Shown here: piece after piece, positions 18,503 through 25,536 of the stretch
Layout of the letters: each line of letters starts with the position of its first letter
How positions within the stretch are numbered: the stretch's first letter is position 1
Origin: Pseudomonadota bacterium
GTDB taxonomy: Bacteria; Pseudomonadota; Gammaproteobacteria; Burkholderiales; UBA9220
Assembly (NCBI GenBank): GCA_021845865.1
Contig: JAJZVC010000017.1
Coordinates: forward strand, 1 to 54,962
DNA: 54,962 nt
Direction: 5' to 3'
The notes under the pieces: model-generated
Told to the model about the DNA's origin: nothing
Databases searched by the model: none
What the model saw: only the letters and a program-made list of their open reading frames with translations
Made by a program: the position numbers and the translations under genes

Positions 18503-19069
18503 CTAATCCGTCAGTCCGGCGAAGCGCAGTATCTCGTTCAGGTAGCGGGGAAAACTCTGGAAGCCGTGGTCACCGCCCTCCACCACGATCTGTTGCGCCC
18601 CGGCGAACTTCTCCACCGCCCGGCGCCAGGGCAGAATCTCGTCGCCGGTCTCCACCAGCAGCAGGTAGCGTTCGGGGCGGGTGACGACCACGTCCAGGGC
18701 GGCGAGCTGGCCGGCGTGCTCATCTGTGAGCACCCACTCCTCGCCGGTATAAAGGTTCTTCTGTGGCCCCAGCCACTGGTGGGCCAGCTTCGGCGCATCC
18801 ACCGCTGGGTTCACCATGACCGCCTTCAGGCCCAGTTGTTCGGCGAGGAACAAAGCGTAGAAGCCGCCCAGGGAGCTGCCCACCAGGGTGAGGTCGCCGC
18901 CGAGGGAAGATGCCAGGCGTTCCGCCAGGGCGATGGCGCGGCGGGGCTCGTAAGGCAGTTGGGGCACGAGGAGGCGGTCGGCCAAGCCCCGCTCTGCCAT
19001 GGCGGCGGCCAGGAGCCGAGCCTTGTGGGAGACGGGGGCGCTGTTGAGGCCGTGGAGGTAGAGGATCAC
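18503..19069 (-). CDS. YqiA-type alpha/beta hydrolase (esterase)
   Basis: A 188-aa hydrolase with the start MILYLHGLNSAPVSHKA, the nucleophile elbow GSSLGGFYA (about Ser66), an Asp in ETGDEILPW and the catalytic His in GGDHGFQSF. It matches the YqiA/UPF0227 family of small cytoplasmic esterases. The physiological substrate is unknown. The ATG overlaps the stop codon of the upstream 208-aa ORF by 4 bases. Confidence 0.88.
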   Translation of the reverse strand: MILYLHGLNSAPVSHKARLLAAAMAERGLADRLLVPQLPYEPRRAIALAERLASSLGGDLTLVGSSLGGFYALFLAEQLGLKAVMVNPAVDAPKLAHQWLGPQKNLYTGEEWVLTDEHAGQLAALDVVVTRPERYLLLVETGDEILPWRRAVEKFAGAQQIVVEGGDHGFQSFPRYLNEILRFAGLTD

Positions 19070-19692
19070 TTGAGGAGTTTTACGAGCTTGCTGGCAAGAG
19101 GGGAAAAGTGGTGGTGATTAAGCTCAAAAAAGCTATCAGCTGGCGGCATTAGGACACCAAGTTGAATCAGGCCTGCTAACAACTGGCCTTCCCGTGAATC
19201 ATGGGAAAAGTAAATGACGTTTTCCCTCGCCTCAGTGGTATTGCCGAAAGCTAGGGCCGGGGCATGACCATATTGTTCCAAGAGGAAACTAATTTCCTCC
19301 GCAGAAATGTCCCGAATGGTGCGGGCAAGTTGATATGCCTCTAAATCGCTGACAGGGGCATGGGTAAGTGTATGTACTGCGGCTTTGCGAAGATAGTCGA
19401 GTTTTTCTTCGTCAACGGTCTGAAGAATAATGGAAATGGTTTCGTTGATGAGCTTGAATTGACCATCGGTTAGCGCGTTGATTTGTTGTTGGTGCTTAAG
19501 AAGTTGTTTTTCAATTTCGGATAAGGCTTTTTTGACTCGTTCTTCTTGGCGTCTTGCTGCAAGGGATTGCGCAAGAGGCGGAACCAACGACAACAACGGC
19601 TGACCAGTGAAGGCCGCCAGTGTGCTTAAGCCTATTTGGGTTGGTAAGCCGCCAGCTAGGTTTTCCAAGGTAGATGGCGGGTCAAAAGCCAT
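19066..19692 (-). CDS. Unknown low-GC 208-aa protein inserted between mpl and yqiA
   Basis: I do not recognise the family. The N-terminus is mildly hydrophobic (IGLSTLAAFTGQPLLSLVPP), followed by a charged helix that is probably a coiled coil (about 48-75, RRQEERVKKALSEIEKQLLK) and a helical middle. The C-terminal third (about 140-208) could be a small globular or winged domain. GC content is strikingly lower than in the flanking genes, which points to transfer. It starts 2 bases after mpl and overlaps yqiA by 4 bases, so it is embedded in the operon without its own promoter. A defence or accessory role is only a guess from context. Confidence 0.65.
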   Translation of the reverse strand: MAFDPPSTLENLAGGLPTQIGLSTLAAFTGQPLLSLVPPLAQSLAARRQEERVKKALSEIEKQLLKHQQQINALTDGQFKLINETISIILQTVDEEKLDYLRKAAVHTLTHAPVSDLEAYQLARTIRDISAEEISFLLEQYGHAPALAFGNTTEARENVIYFSHDSREGQLLAGLIQLGVLMPPADSFFELNHHHFSPLASKLVKLLK

Positions 19693-19694
19693 TG

Positions 19695-21038
19695 CTATTT
19701 CTCGAGGGCGGCCAACAGCTTGTCGTGGATGCCGCCGAAGCCGCCGTTGCTCATCACCAGCACGTGGTCACCGGGTTTGGCTTCGGCCACGATGGCGGCC
19801 ACCAAGGCATCCAAGTCGTCCAGGGTAACGGCCAGGGCGCCCAGGGGGGCCAGGGCCGCGGCGGCGTCCCAGCCGAGATTGGCGCCGTAGCAGAACACCT
19901 TGTCGGCGTCCTTCAGGCTGCCGGGGAGCTGTTCCTTCATCACTCCCAGTTTCATGGTGTTGGAGCGCGGCTCCAGCACGGCGAGTATGCGCTCACCCCC
20001 GACCTTCTTGCGCAGGCCGGCCACGGTGGTGTCAATGGCGGTGGGGTGGTGGGCGAAGTCGTCGTAGACCGTGACGCCGTTGACCGTGCCCCGCACCTCC
20101 ATGCGCCGCTTCACGCTCTTGAAGCGGCCCAGGGCCTCGATGCCCACGCTGGCGGGAACGCCCGCATGGCGGGCGGCGGCGATGGCGGCCAGGGCGTTGA
20201 GGGTGTTGTGCTCGCCGAGGATGTCCCAGTTCAAAACTCCCTGGGGTTCGCCGCGGAAGGCGATTTCCAGGCCGTCGCCGGTTTCCCGGGCGCTCCAGCC
20301 GGCCTCGACGCCGAACAGTTCCACCGTGGTCCAGCAGCCCCGGGACAGCACCCGGTCCAGGCTTTGTTCCCGGCCGTTGGCCACCACCAGGCCGTTGCCC
20401 GGCACGGTGCGCACCAAGTGGTGGAACTGGGTCTCGATGGCGGCCAGGTCGGGGAAGATGTCGGCGTGGTCGAACTCCAGGTTGTTCAGCACCGCCGTGC
20501 GGGGGCGGTAGTGGACGAACTTGGAGCGCTTGTCGAAGAAGGCCGTGTCGTATTCGTCGGCCTCGATGACGAAGAAGGGCGTCTTGCCCAGGCGGGCGGA
20601 AATGCCGAAGTTCTGGGGCACGCCGCCGATGAGGAAGCCAGGCTCCATCTTGGCGTATTCCAGAATCCACGCCAGCATGGAACTGGTGGTGGTTTTGCCG
20701 TGGGTGCCGGCCACGGCGAGCACCCACTTCTCCCGCAGCACCGCTTCCGCTAGCCACTGGGGGCCGGAGACGTAGGGCAGGTTGCGGTTGAGAATTTCCT
20801 CCATCAAGGGCTGCTTGCCCCGGGCCACCACGTTGCCGATGACGTACAAATCCGGCTCGAGCTTGACCTGGTCGGCGTCGAAGCCCTCGATCAGTTCGAT
20901 GCCCATGGCTTCCAGCTGGGTGCTCATGGGAGGGTAGACGTTGGCGTCGCAGCCGGTGACCTTGTGGCCCGCCTCTTTGGCGATGGCGGCGATGCCGCCC
21001 ATGAAGGTGCCGCAGATGCCGAGGATGTGGATGTGCAT
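19695..21038 (-). CDS. mpl: UDP-MurNAc:L-Ala-gamma-D-Glu-meso-Dap ligase
   Basis: This 447-aa Mur ligase-family enzyme recycles murein tripeptide by joining it to UDP-MurNAc. The N-terminal Rossmann motif HILGICGTFMGGIA distinguishes Mpl from MurC, and the ATP site AGTHGKTTTSSMLAW lies near residue 110. Later conserved blocks are EADEYDTAFFD and YDDFAHHPTAI. The length is normal. It directly follows hepT on the minus strand with a 2-base gap. Confidence 0.95.
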   Translation of the reverse strand: MHIHILGICGTFMGGIAAIAKEAGHKVTGCDANVYPPMSTQLEAMGIELIEGFDADQVKLEPDLYVIGNVVARGKQPLMEEILNRNLPYVSGPQWLAEAVLREKWVLAVAGTHGKTTTSSMLAWILEYAKMEPGFLIGGVPQNFGISARLGKTPFFVIEADEYDTAFFDKRSKFVHYRPRTAVLNNLEFDHADIFPDLAAIETQFHHLVRTVPGNGLVVANGREQSLDRVLSRGCWTTVELFGVEAGWSARETGDGLEIAFRGEPQGVLNWDILGEHNTLNALAAIAAARHAGVPASVGIEALGRFKSVKRRMEVRGTVNGVTVYDDFAHHPTAIDTTVAGLRKKVGGERILAVLEPRSNTMKLGVMKEQLPGSLKDADKVFCYGANLGWDAAAALAPLGALAVTLDDLDALVAAIVAEAKPGDHVLVMSNGGFGGIHDKLLAALEK

Positions 21039-21040
21039 GC

Positions 21041-21385
21041 TTATTCCGGAAATTCCTGCGCCAGCAGGGCGCGAAGGGCTGTGGTGAGTTCAGGGAGGTC
21101 GATGGTGGCGGTGGTCCAGACGATATTCCAGTCCACTGCGAAATAGGCGTGCACGGCGATGTTGCGGAAGCCTACGATGTCCGTCCAGGGAATGTCCGGG
21201 TGGCGTTCCTGGATTTCCTTGGGTAGACGGGCCGCCGCTTCGCCGATGAGGGTGAGCTTTTGCAGCACGGCGCTGCGTAACAGGTCATTGTCGGCGAACT
21301 GTTCCCGCTTGCTGCCGGCGATGAAGTGTTGGACGGCGTCGGCAGCCTCCAGCATGTCGGCCAGGTAAAGACGCTCACGCCTCAT
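21041..21385 (-). CDS. hepT: HepT-like toxin (DUF86 ribonuclease)
   Basis: A 114-aa HEPN-superfamily protein. The RX4HXY motif is intact as RNIAVHAY (about 79-86), giving the RNase active site and the Tyr that MntA modifies in characterised pairs. In the family HepT is a toxic RNase neutralised by AMP addition from its partner (type VII toxin-antitoxin). It overlaps the upstream mntA by 11 bases. The toxin activity is inferred from the motif and the pairing. Confidence 0.85.
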   Translation of the reverse strand: MRRERLYLADMLEAADAVQHFIAGSKREQFADNDLLRSAVLQKLTLIGEAAARLPKEIQERHPDIPWTDIVGFRNIAVHAYFAVDWNIVWTTATIDLPELTTALRALLAQEFPE

Positions 21386-21677
21386 ACAGGATTTCGGCGC
21401 TGGACAAGACTTGGTCGCGAATGGCGGATTTGAGGCCGGCGTGGGGCACGAGGTCGACGGGGCGGTGCAGTAGGCCGGATAACTCCCGCTTCATCCGGTT
21501 GAAGGCGAGGAAGCCGATGGCGGCATCTTCCTCGAATTCCACCAACAGGTCCACGTCGCTGTCGGGGGTAAAGCCCCCCGTCACGGCGGAGCCGAACACC
21601 GCCAGCCGGCGCACGTGGTAGTGGCGGCAAAGTTGCTGAAGGGAATCGTTAGGAATGGACAGGGCCGGATGGATCAT
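21375..21677 (-). CDS. mntA: MntA-like antitoxin nucleotidyltransferase
   Basis: A 100-aa minimal nucleotidyltransferase with the GSX10DXD active-site motif: FGSAVTGGFTPDSDVDLLV (about 28-46). Characterised MntA proteins transfer AMP to the Tyr of HepT and thereby detoxify it. The antitoxin gene precedes the toxin, as in known mntA-hepT pairs, and the two reading frames overlap by 11 bases. It is the first gene of the long minus-strand run that continues into mpl and the pyr genes. Confidence 0.85.
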   Translation of the reverse strand: MIHPALSIPNDSLQQLCRHYHVRRLAVFGSAVTGGFTPDSDVDLLVEFEEDAAIGFLAFNRMKRELSGLLHRPVDLVPHAGLKSAIRDQVLSSAEILYEA

Positions 21678-21691
21678 GGGGGGATTTTAAC

Positions 21692-22522
21692 CTAAACGCC
21701 AAAATACTTGGCGTCCGGGTGGTGGACGATAATGGCGCTGGTGGATTCCTCCGGCCACAACTGGTCCTCGTCCCCCAGGCGGACGCCGATCTTGTGGGCT
21801 TCCAGCAGGTCGAGAATCTTGTCCTGGTCGTGGAGATTGGGGCAGGCCGGGTAGCCGAAGGAATAGCGGCTGCCCCGGTAGTGCTGCTTGATCATGTCCT
21901 GGATGTCCCGGGCGTCCTCGGCGCCGAAACCCAGTTCCACCCGGATGCGGCGGTGGATGAATTCCGCCAGCCCCTCCGCGCCCTCCGCGTCCAAGCCGTG
22001 CCAGTAGAGGTATTCCTGGTACTCGTTGGCCTGAAACAGGTCCCGCGCGTGGTCCGAGGCGTGCTGGCCGACGGTGACCAGTTGGAACGCCACCACGTCC
22101 ATCTCCCCGCTCTCCGCCGGGCGGAAGAAGTCGGCGATGCACAGCTTGCGCTCCGTGGTCTGGCGGGGGAAGGGGAAGCGGCAGCGCTCCTGGGTGCCTT
22201 CCGGGTCGGCGTAGACGATCAGCTCATCCCCCTGGGACTGGCAGGGAAAGTAGCCGTACACCGCCTGGGGCCTCAGGATGCCCTCCGCCTCGCTCTGAGC
22301 CACCAGGCGGTTGAAGATGGGGTCCACTTCCTTCTTCGCCCACTCCCGGTACTCCTCCGGCGACTTGCCCTGGGGCTTGAAGCCCCACTGGAACTTGTAC
22401 AGGGCGGTCTTGTTGATGTACGGCACCACCGCCTTGAGGGACAGGTGCTCGATGCACTTCGCCCCCCAGAAGGGCGGGAAGGGGACCGGGTTGTCGTGAG
22501 GAATGGCGGAGCGCTCGGACAT
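21692..22522 (-). CDS. Stand-alone methionine synthase reactivation domain (MetH C-terminal)
   Basis: This 276-aa protein corresponds to the AdoMet-binding activation domain that normally ends B12-dependent methionine synthase. It has the conserved domain entry DNPVPFPPFWGAK, the blocks YGYFPCQSQGDEL and FGYPACPNLHDQDK (equivalent to the RPAPGYPACPEH region of E. coli MetH) and the usual end HPDAKYFGV. In MetH this domain supplies AdoMet to remethylate oxidised cobalamin. No homocysteine, folate or B12 domain lies beside it, and the upstream neighbour is divergent. Start and stop look natural, so it is a separate gene rather than a torn fragment. Confidence 0.82.
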   Translation of the reverse strand: MSERSAIPHDNPVPFPPFWGAKCIEHLSLKAVVPYINKTALYKFQWGFKPQGKSPEEYREWAKKEVDPIFNRLVAQSEAEGILRPQAVYGYFPCQSQGDELIVYADPEGTQERCRFPFPRQTTERKLCIADFFRPAESGEMDVVAFQLVTVGQHASDHARDLFQANEYQEYLYWHGLDAEGAEGLAEFIHRRIRVELGFGAEDARDIQDMIKQHYRGSRYSFGYPACPNLHDQDKILDLLEAHKIGVRLGDEDQLWPEESTSAIIVHHPDAKYFGV

Positions 22523-22597
22523 GGGTTCGGTCTTGGCTGAAAAAGGGCATTATAATGCCATCTGCGACGGATAACCCACCAATTTGCTAGGACTTCA

Positions 22598-23347
22598 ATG
22601 GGCTGGCTGCTCACCAACCTCATCGCCTCCTTTTTCCTGCCCCCCCTCGCCCTGCTGCTGATCGGCGCCCTGGGGCTGGCCTTGCTGAAGAGGCGGCCGA
22701 GGTTGGGCGAGGGGCTGCTCGCCCTCTCCCTGGGGCTCCTGGCGGTGCTGTCCTTGCCCGCCGTGTCGGGGCGGCTGCTGGCGAGCCTGGAGCAGGGAGC
22801 GCTGCTGCCCCAGGAGAACCGCCCCGAAGCGCAGGCCATCGTGGTGCTGGGCGGCGGGCGCGACATCAACGCGCCCGAATACGGCGGCGACACCCTGGGC
22901 TGGGCGAGTCTGGAGCGGCTGCGCTACGGCGCGAAACTCCAGCGGCAGACCGGCCTGCCCTTGCTGGTCACGGGCGGCAAGCCCGACGGCGGCGAATTGC
23001 CCGAGGGGGAAATCATGCGCCGGGTGCTGGAGGGGGAATTCGGCGTCCCGGTGCGGTGGGTCGAGGACCGTTCCGACAACACCCGGGAGAACGCCTATTT
23101 CAGCCGGGAACTGCTCAAGGGCAGCGGGGTGCAAACCATCTACCTGGTGACCCACGCCTGGCACATGCCCCGGGCGAAGCGGGTATTCGAGGCGGCGGGG
23201 TTCAAGGTGGTGCCGGCAGGCGTCGGCTTTCACCAAACCAAGGCGCCCACCGCCCTCGATTTCCTGCCCGACGCCCGTGCCTTGGAGGGGAGCGCCCGCT
23301 ACATTCACGAAATCATCGGCCTGGTCTGGTACCGGCTGAAAAGCTAA
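22598..23347 (+). CDS. YdcF/ElyC-like DUF218 membrane protein
   Basis: A 249-aa protein with two N-terminal membrane helices (about 5-28 and 38-58) and a cytoplasmic or periplasmic DUF218 domain: AIVVLGGGRDINAPEY, LLVTGGKPDG, EDRSDNTRENAYFS and THAWHMPRAKRVFE. This matches the ElyC/YdcF group, some of which affect envelope and polyprenyl-carrier metabolism. It heads a two-gene plus-strand unit with the osmC-like gene 15 bases downstream. Confidence 0.85.
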   Translation: MGWLLTNLIASFFLPPLALLLIGALGLALLKRRPRLGEGLLALSLGLLAVLSLPAVSGRLLASLEQGALLPQENRPEAQAIVVLGGGRDINAPEYGGDTLGWASLERLRYGAKLQRQTGLPLLVTGGKPDGGELPEGEIMRRVLEGEFGVPVRWVEDRSDNTRENAYFSRELLKGSGVQTIYLVTHAWHMPRAKRVFEAAGFKVVPAGVGFHQTKAPTALDFLPDARALEGSARYIHEIIGLVWYRLKS

Positions 23348-23362
23348 CGAGAAAGGACCAAC

Positions 23363-23779
23363 ATGAAAGCACGCGTCAAATGGATCGAAGGCATGGCCTT
23401 CGTGGGCGAAACCGAGAGCGGCCACGCCGTGGTGATGGACGGCCCCGCCGACATCGGCGGCCGCAACCTGGGCCCCCGCCCCATGGAAATGCTGCTCCTG
23501 GGCACGGGCGCCTGCTCCTCGGTGGACGTGGTGTCCATCCTGAAGAAAAGCCGCCAGGACGTGACCGACTGCTGGGTGGAGCTGGACGCCGACCGCGCCG
23601 CCACCGAACCCAAGGTGTTCACCAGGATTCACATGCACTTCGTGGTGGTGGGCAAGGGCCTGAAGCCGGAAGTGGTGGAGCGGGCGGTGAAGCTGTCGGC
23701 GGAGAAGTACTGCTCGGCGTCCATCATGCTCGGCAAGAGCGCCGAGGTGACGCACGATTTCGAGGTGCGGGAAGGGTAA
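23363..23779 (+). CDS. OsmC/YhfA-family protein
   Basis: A 138-aa OsmC-fold protein with the two conserved cysteines in GTGACSSVDV (about Cys51) and SAEKYCSAS (about Cys115), as in thiol-dependent peroxidases of the OsmC/Ohr fold. It is closer to the YhfA branch than to Ohr by length and by the GPRPMEMLLLGTG motif. Peroxidase activity is therefore possible but not shown. AGAAAGGA precedes the ATG. Confidence 0.88.
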   Translation: MKARVKWIEGMAFVGETESGHAVVMDGPADIGGRNLGPRPMEMLLLGTGACSSVDVVSILKKSRQDVTDCWVELDADRAATEPKVFTRIHMHFVVVGKGLKPEVVERAVKLSAEKYCSASIMLGKSAEVTHDFEVREG

Positions 23780-23782
23780 CGT

Positions 23783-23849
23783 TTAACGACCTGTGGCTTC
23801 TAAGCGTGGATGTGTAATTGATTTACACGTCACGTTTTAGGGTCGTTAA
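23783..23849. repeat. 9-bp inverted repeat flanking an inner hairpin at the end of the GIY-YIG gene
   Basis: TTAACGACC (23783-23791) and GGTCGTTAA (23841-23849) are perfect inverted copies. Inside lies a second inverted repeat GTGTAA/TTACAC (23812-23817 and 23823-23828) with a 5-base loop. The structure spans the gap between the convergent osmC-like and GIY-YIG genes and enters the GIY-YIG 3' end. It may serve as a bidirectional transcription end; a role as border of the low-GC insertion is possible but unproven. Confidence 0.4.
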
Positions 23850-24795
23850 TCCCATAAGTATTGCGAGCAAGCTGGTTCTCGAATTCAGAGAAAGTTTGGC
23901 CGCTGGGTGTTCGCCAGTTGTCACGTCCGTTAATCGAGTAGCCGACTACTACAGCTGCGGCCTGTGATGGGCTCCTGAACAGCTGATTACGAGCAAATTT
24001 GAGCTTTGTTCCGTTTTCCACCAATACGCCAGATGACAGTAGGCTTTCGCGGAGTGTACGATAGCCACCGGAAAGGCTGTTTTGAACTGTTGTGGCTGCA
24101 TCGGAATTGGCAAGAACAACCAAGCCCTCATCCGTCCGCACTGCGGTAGCTATAAGATTACTTACGCGAAGCTGAAAAGTTTGCGTTTGTAATTGTTCTA
24201 GAGGCATTTGCGTTGTGGGGTTGGGCTGTGAGGGAGGTTCAATAGGTGCTACAACGGCCTCAAGAAGACGCGGCTCTGATGATCTCGAAACCAATGGTTC
24301 CAGAACCCGGTGGCCTAACACACCAAGAAGGGTGCGAACCCCACTAATAAATTCTTCCATCGCATCACGGTCGGCCCTTGGTAACGAAGGCAGCTGGGGT
24401 GATGCTGAGTTTTCGATTGCATAGCGCCCAGCAGTGGCTGCAAGTTCAACTAGTCGCGACTCCAAGTAGCGGACATGCCCTTTGGTCAGGTTGTCGTCTT
24501 TGCTGGTAAAAGCGACAAGCTCTGTCCAGAACTCCTTACCGCTTATATGCGAATAAAGACGATCAAGGACAATTTCTGCTTCGCCAATATAAACCGCGTC
24601 TTGGCCCACTTCTTCGTTCTGGCCAAATAAAAAATAAACGCCAGGGCGTTTCGCTTCAGGCCATTCCTTGAGTTCGGGGAAGCGTGACCTAGGGCAGGAA
24701 ATGGCTTGGCCTGTCCAATTCACAATCTCGCCATGGCGGATACCTGCCACACTACCGTCAGCGAGATATATGCGAATGCTTTTGCCAGGTGCCAT
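23830..24795 (-). CDS. GIY-YIG nuclease-like protein with DUF4357-type C-terminus
   Basis: A 321-aa protein. The middle has the GIY-YIG core: GVYFLFG (first strand, about 52-58) and AVYIGEAE (second strand, about 67-74), then HVRYLESRLVELA with the catalytic-type Glu. The C-terminal 60 residues (AAAVVVGYSINGRDNW and following) resemble DUF4357. Such combinations occur in uncharacterised nucleases near restriction or defence genes. GC content is clearly lower than in osmC and coq7, which suggests transfer. Activity is not established. Confidence 0.75.
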   Translation of the reverse strand: MAPGKSIRIYLADGSVAGIRHGEIVNWTGQAISCPRSRFPELKEWPEAKRPGVYFLFGQNEEVGQDAVYIGEAEIVLDRLYSHISGKEFWTELVAFTSKDDNLTKGHVRYLESRLVELAATAGRYAIENSASPQLPSLPRADRDAMEEFISGVRTLLGVLGHRVLEPLVSRSSEPRLLEAVVAPIEPPSQPNPTTQMPLEQLQTQTFQLRVSNLIATAVRTDEGLVVLANSDAATTVQNSLSGGYRTLRESLLSSGVLVENGTKLKFARNQLFRSPSQAAAVVVGYSINGRDNWRTPSGQTFSEFENQLARNTYGINDPKT

Positions 24796-24846
24796 ATGCT
24801 ATCTCTTGTGATTTTTTGCGGTTAGGCCGCAACAGACATCTAGGGT

Positions 24847-25473
24847 TTAAACCCAGTAAACCGTCCCCGTCATCACCTTCGCCGTCAGCTTCATCCCCCA
24901 CTTCACCGGCAGGGGCAGTTCGGCGCCGCCGTGCTCGATGGCGGTGGTGGCGTGGCGGGCCTCGTCGTCGCGCATCAGCTCGACGATGGCGCGGCTCTTG
25001 GCGTCCTGGGCGGGGAGGCGGCTCAAGTGACCGTCCAGGTGGGCGCACACCTGGCGCTCGGTCTCGGCGAGGAAGCCCAGGTTCCACTTGTCCCCCAGGG
25101 CGCCGGCCAGGGCGCCGATGGCGAGGGAGTTGATGTACCACAGGGGGTCGAGGAAGCTGAGGCGGCCTCCCAGGTCCTTCACCCGGTTTTCCGTCCAGTG
25201 CAGGTGTTCCACTTCCTCCCAGGCGGCCTGTTCCAGGGCCGCTTTCGCCGCCGGGTCGCGGGCGGTGAGGGCCTGGCCCTGGTAGAGGGCCTGGGCGCAT
25301 ATTTCGCCGCTGTGGTTGATGCGCATCAGGCGGGCGGCGTGTCTCTTCTCCTCTTCGCTCATTTCCGCTTCCGGCAGGTCCTCGCCGGGCAGGGGGCGGA
25401 GGGTCTGGGCGGGGGCGAAGAGGGTGCGCAGGCCCTTGTCGAATTGGATGATTAGTTTGTCCAGGTTGAGCAT
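24847..25473 (-). CDS. coq7: Demethoxyubiquinone hydroxylase Coq7
   Basis: A 208-aa diiron monooxygenase of ubiquinone synthesis. The iron ligands are visible as [29 protein letters not shown] and DDEARHA, the ferritin-like pattern of the proteobacterial Coq7/UbiF-equivalent family. The ATG at 25473 is preferred to the TTG at 25488 because GAGGA lies at the right distance before it. It makes an aerobic quinone for respiration. Confidence 0.93.
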   Translation of the reverse strand: MLNLDKLIIQFDKGLRTLFAPAQTLRPLPGEDLPEAEMSEEEKRHAARLMRINHSGEICAQALYQGQALTARDPAAKAALEQAAWEEVEHLHWTENRVKDLGGRLSFLDPLWYINSLAIGALAGALGDKWNLGFLAETERQVCAHLDGHLSRLPAQDAKSRAIVELMRDDEARHATTAIEHGGAELPLPVKWGMKLTAKVMTGTVYWV

Positions 25474-25501
25474 GGATATATTCCTCAATTTTGCCGCCAG
25501 T

Positions 25502-25535
25502 CCCTCACCCCAACCCTCTCCCGGAGGGCGAGGGA
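25502..25535. repeat. Dispersed CCCTCACCCCAACCCTCTCC-type repeat
   Basis: The element lies between the glcF stop and coq7. It belongs to the widespread proteobacterial intergenic repeats and can fold through CCCTCTCCC against GGAGGGCGAGGG. A related copy is at 14999-15034. It may limit read-through from glcF into coq7. Confidence 0.55.
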
Positions 25536-25536
25536 G

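Noticed and set aside
21692..22522. The MetH-like gene as a pseudogene fragment
   Set aside because: It covers the domain completely, with a natural start, a family-like C-terminus, no frameshift and no remnants of the other domains beside it.
24815..24832. Hairpin TTGCGG/CCGCAA near the end of coq7 as a terminator
   Set aside because: Read on the minus strand, the stem is followed by A residues and not by U residues, so it lacks the required tail.
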